In this document: positions 46,131 to 57,830 of the stretch, in pieces
How the letters are laid out: each line of letters opens with the position of its first letter
How positions within the stretch are numbered: the first letter of the stretch is position 1
Assembly: GCA_035222895.1 (NCBI GenBank)
Contig: JAVYIG010007185.1
Coordinates: 41,851-105,850 of the forward strand
DNA from: Strongylocentrotus droebachiensis
Lineage: Eukaryota; Echinodermata; Echinoidea; Camarodonta; Strongylocentrotidae
DNA: 64,000 nucleotides
Reading direction: 5' to 3'
Translations under genes and position numbers: made by a program
The notes under the pieces: model-generated
What the model saw: only the letters and a program-made list of their open reading frames with translations
What the model was told of the DNA's origin: nothing
The model's database searches: none

Positions 46131-49100
46131 CTGTAAATCAAACAAAACAACATAAAACAGGTTAGTGAAGAGTTAAAGTTGGTTGTTGGGCACTCAGACA
46201 TGTCTTTATAGTCAACTCAAGTTCTTGGACTTTGGAATTAAACAGTTTTGTGAATGACCGCTTGGGTCTTGATTTGTTTACTTCTCGGTCTAAAAGAGAA
46301 TAAGAGATAGTGGGCTCAGTCTGTAGTATAATGGAATTATTTTAAATCATCAGTAGGAATTCAAATAAGTCTGACTTTCTTCTTCTTCTGAATTCCAACT
46401 GAACATTATATAAATTGCTCTGTGATCTAATGACCCAACATACATGTACAGGTACATGTACATGTACATAGAATGATCTAATCTAATCTAATGATTTGCT
46501 TCAAACTTTTTACCATTTTCTTTATCTTATTGTTCTGCTTTCATACAAATGAACGTATTACAAGGGTTGGATTGCCCTTTAATTGAGCGGAATCCTGTAG
46601 TATGCTGACTGTCAAGACTCTATTAAAACAACTACTGGAACACCTGTTTGAACAATTAAATGCATGATTAATACAAATCATGTAGAGCTGATTAAATTAA
46701 ATAATAATAATAGTGGGTGCTTGTATAGCGCTCGTATCTGTCAGACTTGCCACTCCTGGCGCTCCTAATTATTACCCTAGCTTATGCAAGGCTGCCATCA
46801 CGGCGCTCTAGCATTTCAAGGAATTAATTCATGCCAGGATCTACTGCCTCACTTTTAAACCAACCACTAAACATTTCATGATTTAAACAAATAATATAGA
46901 AATCAGACAAATCAAATGCGGTGTCATGGATAACTATATCACACCAAAATATTTCAAACTGATTGCTTTCAGAGTGGTAACAGATTGTGAAAAATGCATG
47001 CACAAATTAAAAGAACACTGAAGTCATGCCATTCATGAAAGTTTCTTGCTAAAAAAAAAAGTTATCCAGTTTTAACAAAAAATGCTCATTAAATTGTTAA
47101 CATTTCATTCACATGCTCATGGCATGTTCGCTTACACATGAACGGCAAAATAAATCTGGAAATATATAATGATTCTTAATAGTCTTAGTAGAAGTAGCAG
47201 TAGACTATATTTGATATCTGTTTTGCACAAAGCTATTCTGCCACTAAGTCCATTTAATAAATGAACTAAAATACATCATCAGATCTATATAAACTATTGA
47301 AAATGAAAAGTATGGAAATACATGCAAAAAAGGAACATTGTACGGTTTTTGAAATACATGTACTTTATATGCTAAAGAGAGAAATAAAAAAATAAAAAAA
47401 TACCTAGATAATATATACAAACACAAACAGACTTTTGATCTAGTTTATCAAACTAAATTAACATCAATACAACAGCGTGCTTCAGTCATGTGCTCCTACA
47501 TTCATAAAGAACAAATTATTTCATCCGACCAAAAAGATTAATGTTGCAACATGCGGCATGCTAGTAATAACTACTTACAATGAATATGTAATGTCCATGG
47601 TTACCGCAGGTTTATACCATTCTTTAAAAATGGACAGTATATAAGGTACAGCTTCTGAGAGACCAGACAAAATAAAGATAGTTTGATTTGTTTCCATTCA
47701 TGATAATTTCAACAATTTCTCATAGATCACATATTAACAAATACGGTACATGTATGCATGTTTAAAGGGATACCGGTAGTTGAGTTCTTTTTTCAGATTG
47801 CAAATGCCTTCAAAGTGCATGGTTATTGCTCTTATTCTTATCTATGACATTTCTAGTGCCCTTTTAGAACCTAAAATTGCTATGAAGGTAATTTTAGACC
47901 CCAAAATGTGTAAAATTTAGCCAAAACGATCATGCCAATTCAGCTCCACTTTCAAACAAATATGGTGACCATCAATTAATTTGTAATTAAAAATAACAAT
48001 ACATGGGCCGGCTGGCTGTGCGTAATTTAACCAACACGAAAATGCTAATTAAAAAGCCAACATTGGCATTGGCTGAAATACAACGTAAAAGGCACTATTT
48101 TGTTTTTTAACAGCTTTTTCAAATTATCTAATATTTGTGGTGGTACACAAGTATTTGAAATCATTATATTTATGGATATCTCAGCAATCTCTGAACCAAT
48201 TTTGATCAAACAAAGATGATTTTGTCATTTAAATTGTATGTTCTTTTAAATTATGACACTTCAGCAAACTTCAGCAAAACTGAATCAATTTCTGTTGATT
48301 ATTCCAAATCAACCTTTTTAAATTGCTTCATCATAGATGTACATTATTTTTTCACAATGTAACCATGGCCAGTACTAGACTTCAATTGCTCATGTTTTAT
48401 GAGTAACATCCACCTTTAAAAGGTACAGTGTATAAGCAGGAAGATGTTAATAGATGATATAAGTTCACCCATACCGGTAGTTATTAGGTAGCTCGGGACT
48501 AATCGAAAGCCATTATTGTTTTATTTCCTTGTAGCCCTGATTTATACCATTCAGTCATCTACTAATTGTGCAATTTGAAAGACCTTTTGATATATACCCA
48601 GGTACATCCCCCTTTTTTGGCCCATTTTGATCGCCTCATTTCACATATTTTGAAGTTCCCTTTAGCGAAACAGGACACAACAACTGTAAAACAAATGAAG
48701 CATTGCCTTCAGAACCACCTACAAGGTTCAAAATATTTATTTGCAAATTGTTTAATCTGAATAAAACCCAGATAGTAATAATTGACTCATTGTATGACAT
48801 TTATGACAGGAATGTACTGTTTGAACAGGGATACTTTGGTCACAGGTAATTGACACGTACACCAGAGTAATTTACACAAATGATTTTACTGCTTGATATG
48901 AAAATAAGAATAACTGAAATCTGGTTTCATTCAAAATTCATTTCAAGTAACAGAAGAGAAGATTAGCCCTACTTCAGAATAAGCACAATTAATAGAGTTT
49001 CACAAGCAATAGGAATTTTTTTTTTTTATGACTTTCGGGGGCTCTTTTGGGGCATTTCGGGGGCTAATTTGCCCTAAGTCTGTATATTTTTTTCCCTGCA

Positions 49101-49239
49101 GGCTCGGGTTCAACAAAGAGGAAGTAGAGAGCCTACACAATATGGTGTCAAAAGTTGACTCATCCTTTCTTTGTGAAAATGAGGTTAACATATAAACCAA
49201 AACTGCATAAGGGGGGGGGGGGGAATCCCACATCTCATG
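46131..49239. other. No recognisable gene
   Basis: This may be further intron of the FN3 gene or intergenic DNA. It holds part of a SINE (46705-46850) and AT-rich sequence. No signal-peptide exon could be supported. Confidence 0.5.
46705..46850 (-). mobile_element. Partial SINE (3' body)
   Basis: gcgctcctaattattaccct, agcttatgcaaggctgcca and ttcaaggaattaattcatgc match the 3' half of the SINE at 32812-33082. The tRNA-like head is absent. Confidence 0.65.
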
Positions 49240-50250
49240 ACTTCCATGCAGTTATGTTTTCAAAAGGAAGATTTGTAAGAAAATATGTTATTAAACTTAA
49301 CATCTGTTTCGTAATAAGGAGGAATGAAAACCAAATATGTCATGCAGGTTTTGTTTTCAAAAGGAAGCATAATGTTTAGAAACTTATAATCTGTTTTGTG
49401 ATAAAGATGGATGAACATGAACTTATCATGAAAACTCTAATATGTTATGCAGTTATTGTTTTCAAAAGAAATAATTGTCAGAAAATATGTTATGAAACTT
49501 AAAATCTATTTTGTAATAAAGAGGAATGAAAAGTCCAATATTTCTTGCAGTTTTTGTTTTCAAAAGGAAGCATTGTCCAAATAATGTTTTATAGAAACTT
49601 ATAATCTGTTTTGTAATAAAGAGGGATGAGCTTTTACATGAAAACTCTAATATTTCATGCAGCTATTGATTGTTTTCAAAAGGAAGAATTGTCAGAAAAT
49701 ATGTTATGAAACTAAATTTCTGTTTTGTAATAAAGAGAAATGAAAACTACAATATGTTATGCAGTTATTGTTTTCAAAAGGAAGAATTGTCAGAAAATAA
49801 TGTTAAGAAACTTATAATTTGTTTTGTAATAAACAGGGATGAACTTATCACGAAAACTCTAATATTTCATGCAGTTATTGTTTTCAAAAGGAAGAATTGT
49901 CAGAAAATATGTTATGAAACTTAATTTCTGTATTGTAATAAAGAGAAATGAAAACTACAATATTTCATGTAGTTACTGTCTTAAAAAGGAAGAATTGTCA
50001 GAAAATAATGTATACAGTGTAGAAACTTATAATCTGTTTTGTAATATTAAGAGGGATGAACTTAATATGAAAGCTCTAAAATTTCATGGAGTTATTGTTT
50101 TCAAAAGGAAGAATAATGTTTAGAAACTTAGAATCTGTTTTGTAATAAAGAGGAATTAAAAGTCCAATATTTCATGCACCTTTGTTTTAAAAGGGGAAGA
50201 AGATTCAGAATATAATGTTTAGAACCAAATAAATTTTAGAAAAATCTGTT
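49240..50250 (+). repeat. Tandem array, about ten diverged units of ~100-120 bases
   Basis: The segment cagttattgttttcaaaagg with aagaattgtcagaaaat and taatctgttttgtaataaag recurs near 49250, 49345, 49450, 49550, 49660, 49762, 49872, 49969, 50090 and 50177. The copies differ by substitutions and small indels, so it is an old minisatellite. Some open frames run through it but use different frames in different units. Confidence 0.88.
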
Positions 50251-50376
50251 TTGCAACAATAATTTCAAGATATGGCAGGTGAGTAGTAAGGACCTGAACT
50301 GTGCAGTATAGGCTACACTGTACATGTACATGTACAGGTGTACATTAAAATTAAAACAAGGGAAACGCTCTCGGCG

Positions 50377-51371
50377 GTCTCGCCTGCATAACGCAATTCA
50401 ATATGATAAACCAGAACATCAATGACGTAGCGCTCATCTGCATCTCACAACAACAACTATCGTAAATTTTATGTGGTACACTTTTGAACTGGTCAAAAAA
50501 TAGAAATTTGATGCCCTGGAAGGGACATAATTTCATTTCATTTGCATAAAGTACCATAAATAATCAATGGAGCAAAATCTCACAATTCTGTGTAGAAGTT
50601 TATTGTTCCAAATTTAGCTCTACCAGATAAGGCAAAATCGGTCAAGAAATGAGGGAAAAGAAGCAATTTTTGTTATTTTTTGAATAAATTTGCATAAATT
50701 ACCATAATTAATTAATGGAGAACAATTTCAAAATTCTGTGTACAAGTTTAGTGTACCAAAGTTAGCTCTACGATATAAAGCAAACCAAATCAAAATCGGT
50801 CGAGAAATGAAGGAGAAGAAGCCTTTTTTGTGATTTCAAATAAATTTGCATAAATTAGCATAGATAATGAATTTCATGATTCTGTGTAGAAATTTTAAAT
50901 CCCCTCCTAGCCCTATCATATGAAACAATCAGAATCAAAATCGGTTGAAAAATAACGAAGAAGAAGCATTTTGAAAATCTTAATGTTGATGCCACAACAA
51001 AGTCTAAGTTTGTTGACCTTAAATGGCCTTTGACCTTAACTTAGTGACCTGAAATTCTACTCACATGATTGGGGAGACTTGATAACCCTATAGTCCAAGT
51101 TTCATTGACTAAGAACTTATACTTTCAAAATTATATAAAAAATTCAAAAACTTAACCTTAGGTTAAGTTTTCGATGATGATGCTACAACATAGTCCAAGT
51201 CTGTTGACCTGAAATGACCTTTGACCTTGACTTTGTGATCTGAAATTCTACTCACATGATTGGGGATACTTGATTACCCTATAGTCAAAGTTTCATTGAC
51301 TAAGAACTTATACTTTAAAAATTATACCAAAAATTCAAAAACTTAACCTTAGGTTAAGTTTTTGATGTTGA

Positions 51372-51412
<41 letters not shown>

Positions 51413-51468
51413 CCGCCGTCACCGGAAAAGCGGCGCCTATGTCTTGCTTTTTGCTACGCAGGCGAGAC
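50377..51468. mobile_element. Composite repeat bounded by GTCTCGCCTGC / GCAGGCGAGAC
   Basis: The inverted 11-base ends enclose three diverged units with aaatttgcataaattaccat and ttctgtgtagaagttta (50520-50970). Two 180-base units follow with ttgaccttaaatggcctttg and ctcacatgattggggagact (50985-51360), then a (GCCGTC)n run (51370-51420). No coding sequence is seen. The short ends alone do not prove a transposon. Confidence 0.65.
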
Positions 51469-51505
51469 AAAAATCAATTAATTTCCTCTAATAGTAAACC
51501 ATTAA

Positions 51506-51892
51506 AGATAAAGACCAGTTATGGTCATGCGATTGCATTGTGAAAGAAACGTTGTGGAATCGATCAGAAAAGGTTGATCATCTAGCATACATGTATACAT
51601 TTGTAAGTGTCGGTGTACTGCAAGGTTCTGGAATCATCAAAATGATAAGAAATTTGGTAAAGTTACAAACACTGTACACAGAAAGATGTATATGGGACTA
51701 CGCTACACGTGCGTTATATCTATCAGATCCAAATAGATATAATATTTTACCAAATATATCAAATAGTAGGCAGTTTCTAGGCAAATTTGTATCATTACGT
51801 CTTAGTCAAAACATAATCATTCACATGATTGGTAATAAAAGCTTCCATTTCATTTTTTGAGAGGGGGGCGTTTCCAAAACTGGTCTTTACCT
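51506..51892 (+). mobile_element. TTAA-target MITE, AGGTAAAGACCAGTTTTGG family, complete copy 2
   Basis: The ends are agataaagaccagttatgg and, inverted, ccaaaactggtctttacct, with TTAA at 51502-51505 and 51893-51896. It is 387 bases, the same as 18948-19334. A frame of about 100 codons runs through it but is not conserved in the other copies. Confidence 0.9.
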
Positions 51893-51899
51893 TTAATAA

Positions 51900-53000
51900 T
51901 ATGATACTATTGATAAAATGTGATTGGTCAAATCAACCCATTGTACATGAACTGTTACATAGACAAAACTATAAGTTTCTATCAAAATACAAACAAAAAA
52001 TAGAATATAAACTGTAAATATTGATATAAAATTATGAATGGTTGGAAAACTCCAGATCAGCCAGCCCTTTTTTACTTTTACTACAGTGAGATAATAATAA
52101 TAATAATAATACATAAGATTTATAAGGCGCCAAATCCACTTGACAGATGAATGTTTACAGAAAAGAATGCAACTATTTTGTGATATTGGGTGATATTGGT
52201 TGATAAGGAAAGAGTACTGTAGAGCCTAAGAGGTGCACTTACATTTTTCAAGATGAATTCGTGAAAGGTTATACTTTTCCATGAATATGATGGATTTAAT
52301 ATTCAACATGTTCAGAAAATGTTTCAATCTGTTATTCAGTGAGTATCAAAATGTGTACCCATTTTGATACTCACTGAATAACAAATTTGGCTTCTAATAA
52401 AAAATAGTTATAACATACATGTATGTGATCTTGTTCACATTTCATTGTAAAGGTAACTACTCTAATACCCTGTGGAATTATACCATATTCTTCATAATTA
52501 CGCTGCCATGGATGACTGAGCAACAGGCTTTTCAAAATGTTATTGTCAAAATCCTCTTTTACCAAGTTTGGGCTGAAGCAATGAATGTGGGTCAAAGGCC
52601 ATTATATGTGTGTTATCTCATTCCAATAACAACTGCTCACTTTAACATTGGAGAAATGTAACTACTAGGTAGTTGAAAAGAAATTGTATTTCCAGGTAAT
52701 ATCAACTAAAACCTCAAGGAAATGCTTATTACAAGCAAAATTTGTCATATTCTCTTCATTATGATGACTATTTACAATCTTGAATTCATTCACAACCCTT
52801 GTTTAAGGAAGGTGTATTTCTTTTCATTGAGTGATACATGTAATACAAAATGGATTAAAATTTCTTTCGAATGTTATCTTTTTTTTATGAAAGTCTATTT
52901 TTAATTACGTTGGCTACTTATCATCACATGTGTTCTTTCTTGCATTTGGGTTTAAAAACCTTTGGGATTCATTCGCTATTTGAGATTTTATAAACAAATG
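51900..53000. other. No recognisable gene
   Basis: Contains an (AAT)n run at 52090 and a short perfect palindrome around 52336-52383 (gttattcagtgagtatcaaa arms). Nothing else is seen. Confidence 0.5.
52336..52383. repeat. Perfect inverted repeat (hairpin)
   Basis: gttattcagtgagtatcaaa and its exact complement face each other across an 8-base centre (atgtgtacccat with matching edges). It could form a hairpin with a stem over 20 base pairs. It may be a very small fold-back element. Confidence 0.8.
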
Positions 53001-53004
53001 CCTT

Positions 53005-53417
53005 AGGGTGCGTTTAAGCTCAATTTTGAAGGCAGAATGGGCGATTTGAAACGCTCATCGTAAACGCTCATCGTAATCGCAGTTCCACGGTGTACTGTTT
53101 ATGCTTACTTCTCTGGCTCCTCCAGGCAATTCTCGCTGGGTGGCCTTAATTGGCCTTGCAGCTGGATTCGCAAACCTGCACTGCGCATGCTACGTAGACC
53201 CACTAGAGGTCAGTGCGTTGACCCTATTTAAACGCGTTTACAAATGATTGTGGGTTTATGCTTCCCCAGAATCACGGATTTTGCAGAATCGCCGATCGTA
53301 AACGCACCTTTTTGTGAGTTTACGATCAGTGATCGGTGATTCTACAAAAGTGAGAAAGGACGCAACCGTGTTTTGATGCCTGATTCTGGCCAGAAAAAGT
53401 TGAGCATAAACATACCT
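53005..53417. mobile_element. Fold-back MITE, AGGTGCGTTTATGCTCAA ends
   Basis: agggtgcgtttaagctcaat at left mirrors ttgagcataaacatacct at right. Internal gatcgtaaacgcacc and cgtaaacgctcatcg repeat the same theme. It is about 413 bases and non-coding. Confidence 0.75.
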
Positions 53418-53419
53418 TT

Positions 53420-54580
53420 ACACATGTGAAATGATGCAGCGGACAAATGAGCAGAGAGAACTCAGATATGAGATATCATGAGACAAAAAGTTAGTAGTCT
53501 GTTAAAATTAATCAAAAGTTACTCTATGAATTGAAACAAGGTTCTGTAAAAGCCTAGACACATTGTATCATTTCAAACAATGAAGCTCTGAAGGACGAGG
53601 CATAATTTAACTTTAAAAAGGATTTAGGACTATTAAAGAAGCACATACATGTACATGACCCAAGAAGTTGCTAGTAACTTCTTGCATGACCTGACCAACA
53701 TTTGTTCCATCAGCCCATAATTGGTACAAGGCAATTTCGACAACACTTTTTAAAGACCCTGGTGCTCAGTCACCTGTGACAGAAATATGATCAATATAGT
53801 ATCCCTACACAGAAAACAAGTTACTCTTCATCATGGAATAATTGTCAAAGTGATATTGGTTATGACCTTTAAGTTAGGAGCTACATGTACCAATGTTGGG
53901 TGAACTTTTGTATAGGCGTGTGTAATAATGATTTCAAAGTCACTTTAAATGGACAATAAATATGAACCTTATGTCAGGAAGTAGGAAAGACCCGACTTGT
54001 GAAGTATATTTCCTGAAATACGACGCTAAAACAGCATGCCATGCCATCAATGTGATACTACAGTGAGATCCTGAAGATGTTCTGCAGGTCCAATTACGGT
54101 AATTGAATAAGGATAATTTACTCTTCACAATCAATCAAAGACCATTTAAGGTAAACATATTCTCCAGTCCACTCTTGAATACTATATTACCTTACAGTAT
54201 ATTAATGAAAGATCCATTACGAATGTAATGATACTGTATGTGTACATGTAATGTACAGTATGTCAGAAGACATAAAAACCTTCCCTAAATGTACATGTAC
54301 TTGGCATTCACATGGCAAGTGGCCAACAAACATACAAAGTATAGCAAAACAATTTAATAATTAATATTGTCAGGCCTGCTAAGGTGTTACTGTTCAGTCA
54401 AAGTTATATTTATCGCATATCCGTTTTGTAATTTTGAAAGTATGATTTGTCCCGATTAATATTTCTTGAGAACATGACATAACTGTTTAAGTTTGTGAAA
54501 TATTGATTTGTCCTGGCTTGATTTATGTTTCTTGAGAATGTGACAGGCCCTGATTTCAATAGTCCACCTTTTATCTTGAG
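53420..54580. other. No recognisable gene
   Basis: AT-rich sequence with frequent tacatgta. No exon or repeat boundary is supported. Confidence 0.5.
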
Positions 54581-54584
54581 TTAA

Positions 54585-55125
54585 AGGGAAAGTCCACCCC
54601 CAAAATAAGTTTGTTTCGATAGAGGCAGAATAATAAGAAAATCAGGTGAGTAAAAGTTTGAGCAAATTCTGAATGAAAATAAGAAAGTTATGAATTATTG
54701 AAGTTGTGATCAATCAAATACAAATTGGCAACTCTGTGACTTATTATACGAGCTCTCCTTCATTTGCTTTGTGCATAATATTCCATAAAATCAGGTTTTC
54801 TTCGTTATTGATGACGGAATATATATTTGTTCCTTGCAGGGGGAGTATAGAAACGTATTTGCAATTATTATATTTAGGGTGCATGTATGGTTGAAATTTT
54901 TCTTGAGGGAAAATGAAAATTTTAGATTTTTTTTAGTACTGAGCAAATGGAAGTTGAGCTCGCATGATACGTCATAGAGTTGCCAATTTGTGTTTGATTG
55001 ATCACAACTTCAAAAATCCTAACTTCCTTATTTTTAATCGGAATTTGCTCAAACTTTCACTGACTTGTTTCTCTCATTTTTCTACTCCTATTAAAACTAA
55101 CTTAATTTCAGGGTGGACTTCCCCT
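54585..55125. mobile_element. TTAA-target fold-back element, ~150-base arms
   Basis: agggaaagtccaccccc at left mirrors agggtggacttcccct at right, with TTAA at 54581-54584 and 55126-55129. The arms continue through gtttgagcaaattc, gaagttgtgatcaatcaaa and caaattggcaactctgtgac. It is 541 bases. Confidence 0.88.
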
Positions 55126-55134
55126 TTAAGATTT

Positions 55135-55327
55135 ACAGTCAAACCTGTCTTAGTGGCCACCTCTCTACAAAGGCCACCTGTTTGTACAGTATTTGGTCAA
55201 TTTTTTGTCCCTCGACTCGAGAAAGATACATTGTATGTGTTGCAGAACCTGTCACGAAAGACAACCTGTCTACAGGGGCCACTTTCTCTGTATCCCTTGG
55301 GTGGCCTTTATAGACAGGTTTGACTAC
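55135..55327. mobile_element. Small MITE, CAGTCAAACCTGTCT ends
   Basis: cagtcaaacctgtcttagtg at left mirrors tatagacaggtttgact at right, and ggccacctctctacaaaggc inward mirrors acaggggccac. It is about 193 bases and starts only 10 bases after the preceding element. Confidence 0.78.
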
Positions 55328-55577
55328 AATGTACACTGTACTGTACATGTATGTATTGGAGCCAATCACATTAATTCTTTCAGCCTTTCAGTATGCTTTG
55401 CATGAACGATGACTGTTGCATCATTTACGTACATAAGTTAGGCCTCTGTTGGCAACTAAAGTCCTGTTTATGATCGATAACACTTTGACTTAATGAGAAT
55501 ATGTTATTAAAATTTATGACAGCAGTATGGAATCTCTGTAATTCTACATTACAAGGTGTACATGTACCTTGATTCTA

Positions 55578-55898
55578 TAGGCGCGTCTTCATCAGCTCGA
55601 GATTTGACCTCAAAACTTGGAACTCGACCTTGAGAAATTAGCTCCAGATATTTTGCTCAGTGTTCGCGTATAGTGTGAGTCTTTGGTCTGGTGAAGACGC
55701 ACCGGACATATACATGTACATGTAAGCTGGATATTTTGCAAACTATATCCCAAGATATCTTGGGATGACAATCCCGACCAAATATCCCGCTAATTGCAAC
55801 TTCGGGCTGATGAAGACGCAAATTAGCTGGATAGTTTGCGATCAGGATAGTTCAAATAGCGGGATATTTGGCAATCTCGAGCTAGTGAAGACAGGCCA
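55578..55898. mobile_element. Fold-back element related to 39520-40012
   Basis: taggcgcgtcttcatcagct at left and agctagtgaagacaggcc at right; the right arm keeps gaagacgcaaattagctgg and gggatatttggcaatctcga as in the larger element. The left arm is more diverged. Confidence 0.7.
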
Positions 55899-55899
55899 A

Positions 55900-57830
55900 C
55901 TGAGGCGAGCAAACAGCGTATCCACCCTCGGTCAATAGCCTATCACAACCTTAGCAAATACAGTGACATCACGTCGATTAAAGATAACTCTTTAATGGCA
56001 AACGGTGAAATCAAATTTATAATGTGGGTGTAAACTTGCATGCATGTCCTGTATCTGTACCTGAAAATCACACAATATTTATTAAATGTATGATCTACCC
56101 TTCAGGTATAATACATGTACAGTATATGATTTTGTCTTCAGATATAACTTTCCCAAGTGTAAATTAAACCTCACTTTATTTCAAATTTAATTACATGTAT
56201 TATTATCATTATCATTATTATTATTATTATTGATATTATCACTTTTATTATTATCATTATTTTCATCACTATTTTTATCATTATTTGTATCATTATTATC
56301 AATATTAGAATTATCATTATTCATATACATGTATGGCAAAACAACAAACAGTATACAGGTGTACACTATAAGGCTGTGCACAACAGTGTAATGAGGTACC
56401 CGAGTACACTCCCAGGCTCACAATCGAATACTCGAATATTCGGTCGCCATGTTTTTTTATAATTTTTTTGAATTTTTTTGAATTTTTTTGGATTTTTTGG
56501 ATTTTTTGGATTTTTTAATTTTTTAATTTTTTTTTTTTTTTGCCACTACCATACCACTCCGGAGTTTCCCAGGTCCCTCGCCAAAAACGCATGCAATTTT
56601 ACTTCGAGTTGCAGTTGAAGGCGCCGATTTAATAAGAATAATAACAGTAAACAATGCTGTTTTAAAAACCAAAGATGGCAGAATAATCCATTGTCCTCTG
56701 AGTCCAAACAGAAATCTGGACATTTGGTCCCAGTTTCTGAAAGGTGAGTTTGACAGTGCTTGAGTTGGGAAACATTTTTACTGACGGTACCATAGTGTGG
56801 TACGGTATGTCACTGAAACAGCTCCCGTAGGACTTTTGTGCCAAAATTGATTTTTTGGCATTTTTGGATTGATTGGGGTCCAAGCTATCAGAAATTGATG
56901 GGGTTCAAATTTTCCCGACCCTCAACCCCTCTCTGGGGGGGGGGGGGGGGGTAGTTTCCTATCATGAGACCCCCTAAAATTGGGTGTGTCATTCATCTAA
57001 TGACTGGTTTCACAAAACTTGAGTTGTTTTCTAGAACTGTGGTTATCCCTCAACACCGAGAAAGGTAATTTGAAGACTTTCAGTTGGATAAACCCTCCAA
57101 CCAACCCATCCCCATCCCTACCCCACCCCGTCAGCCCAATTTGCGTACCTTTGCCATTGTTCGGCCAGCTGTTTTAAGGTGTAGTACTTTTATTACCATT
57201 ATCATATATATTTACTAGCCCATTTCCAAACACAAAGAGACAGAAACAAACATACAGACAACCTTCATGTATACACATCTACCCCCCCACACACACACAC
57301 ACATACACACACACACGCACACCCTTCCTCCCACACGCACATACTCACACACACACACCCAAACATTCACAGGCAAGTGCGCTCGCGCGCACACAGCGCG
57401 CACACATTCCTACATAATATTATGCTGCTCTGTGATCATTGTTTCCAGCTCTTCTGTGGTAAAAGTTGTTTTGTTCCTTGGTCTTCGCAAGTTTGACAGA
57501 ATAAAGACCCTCTTTTGCAGTATACTGCCTGATTTTCCAAGGTAAGCATAAACATATAGCCAATGGCAAATCTCGATTTTAAAATTTTATGTGATGTGGG
57601 TCTTCATTATCGGTTAGAGAAGAAGAAAATAAATTGCAGAAACAAGAGAGAACTTTATTACTCTTGATCAATCAATCAACTTAGATGGTTAAATTGACAA
57701 ATTGGTAAACATTGTATGCATTGATATATATATATCAATAAGATCATGGACCTATTACGGAAGGACATTCAACGTTATTCTTTCTTTGATCCAATGAGAT
57801 CCACCGCCTTCTGATTATGTGCATCTTAAT
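55900..57830. other. No recognisable gene; low-complexity tracts
   Basis: Contains an ATT/ATC microsatellite (56195-56330), repeated gaattttttt units (56457-56520), a G15 run near 56940 and a CA-rich tract (57275-57390). No exon is supported. Confidence 0.55.

Noticed and set aside
47244-47426. Minus-strand signal-peptide exon for the FN3 gene (hydrophobic start, MCLYILSRYFFIFLFLSLAY)
   Set aside because: No good donor in the phase needed by the next exon, and AT-rich DNA gives such hydrophobic frames by chance.
49240-50250. CRISPR-like array
   Set aside because: Units are contiguous, diverged and lack unique spacers; the context is an animal genome.
51540-51860. 106-codon plus-strand protein
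   Set aside because: The frame lies inside a complete TTAA MITE and is not kept in the sister copies.
57267-57545. His/Thr-rich 92-codon frame
   Set aside because: It is a CA-repeat translation.
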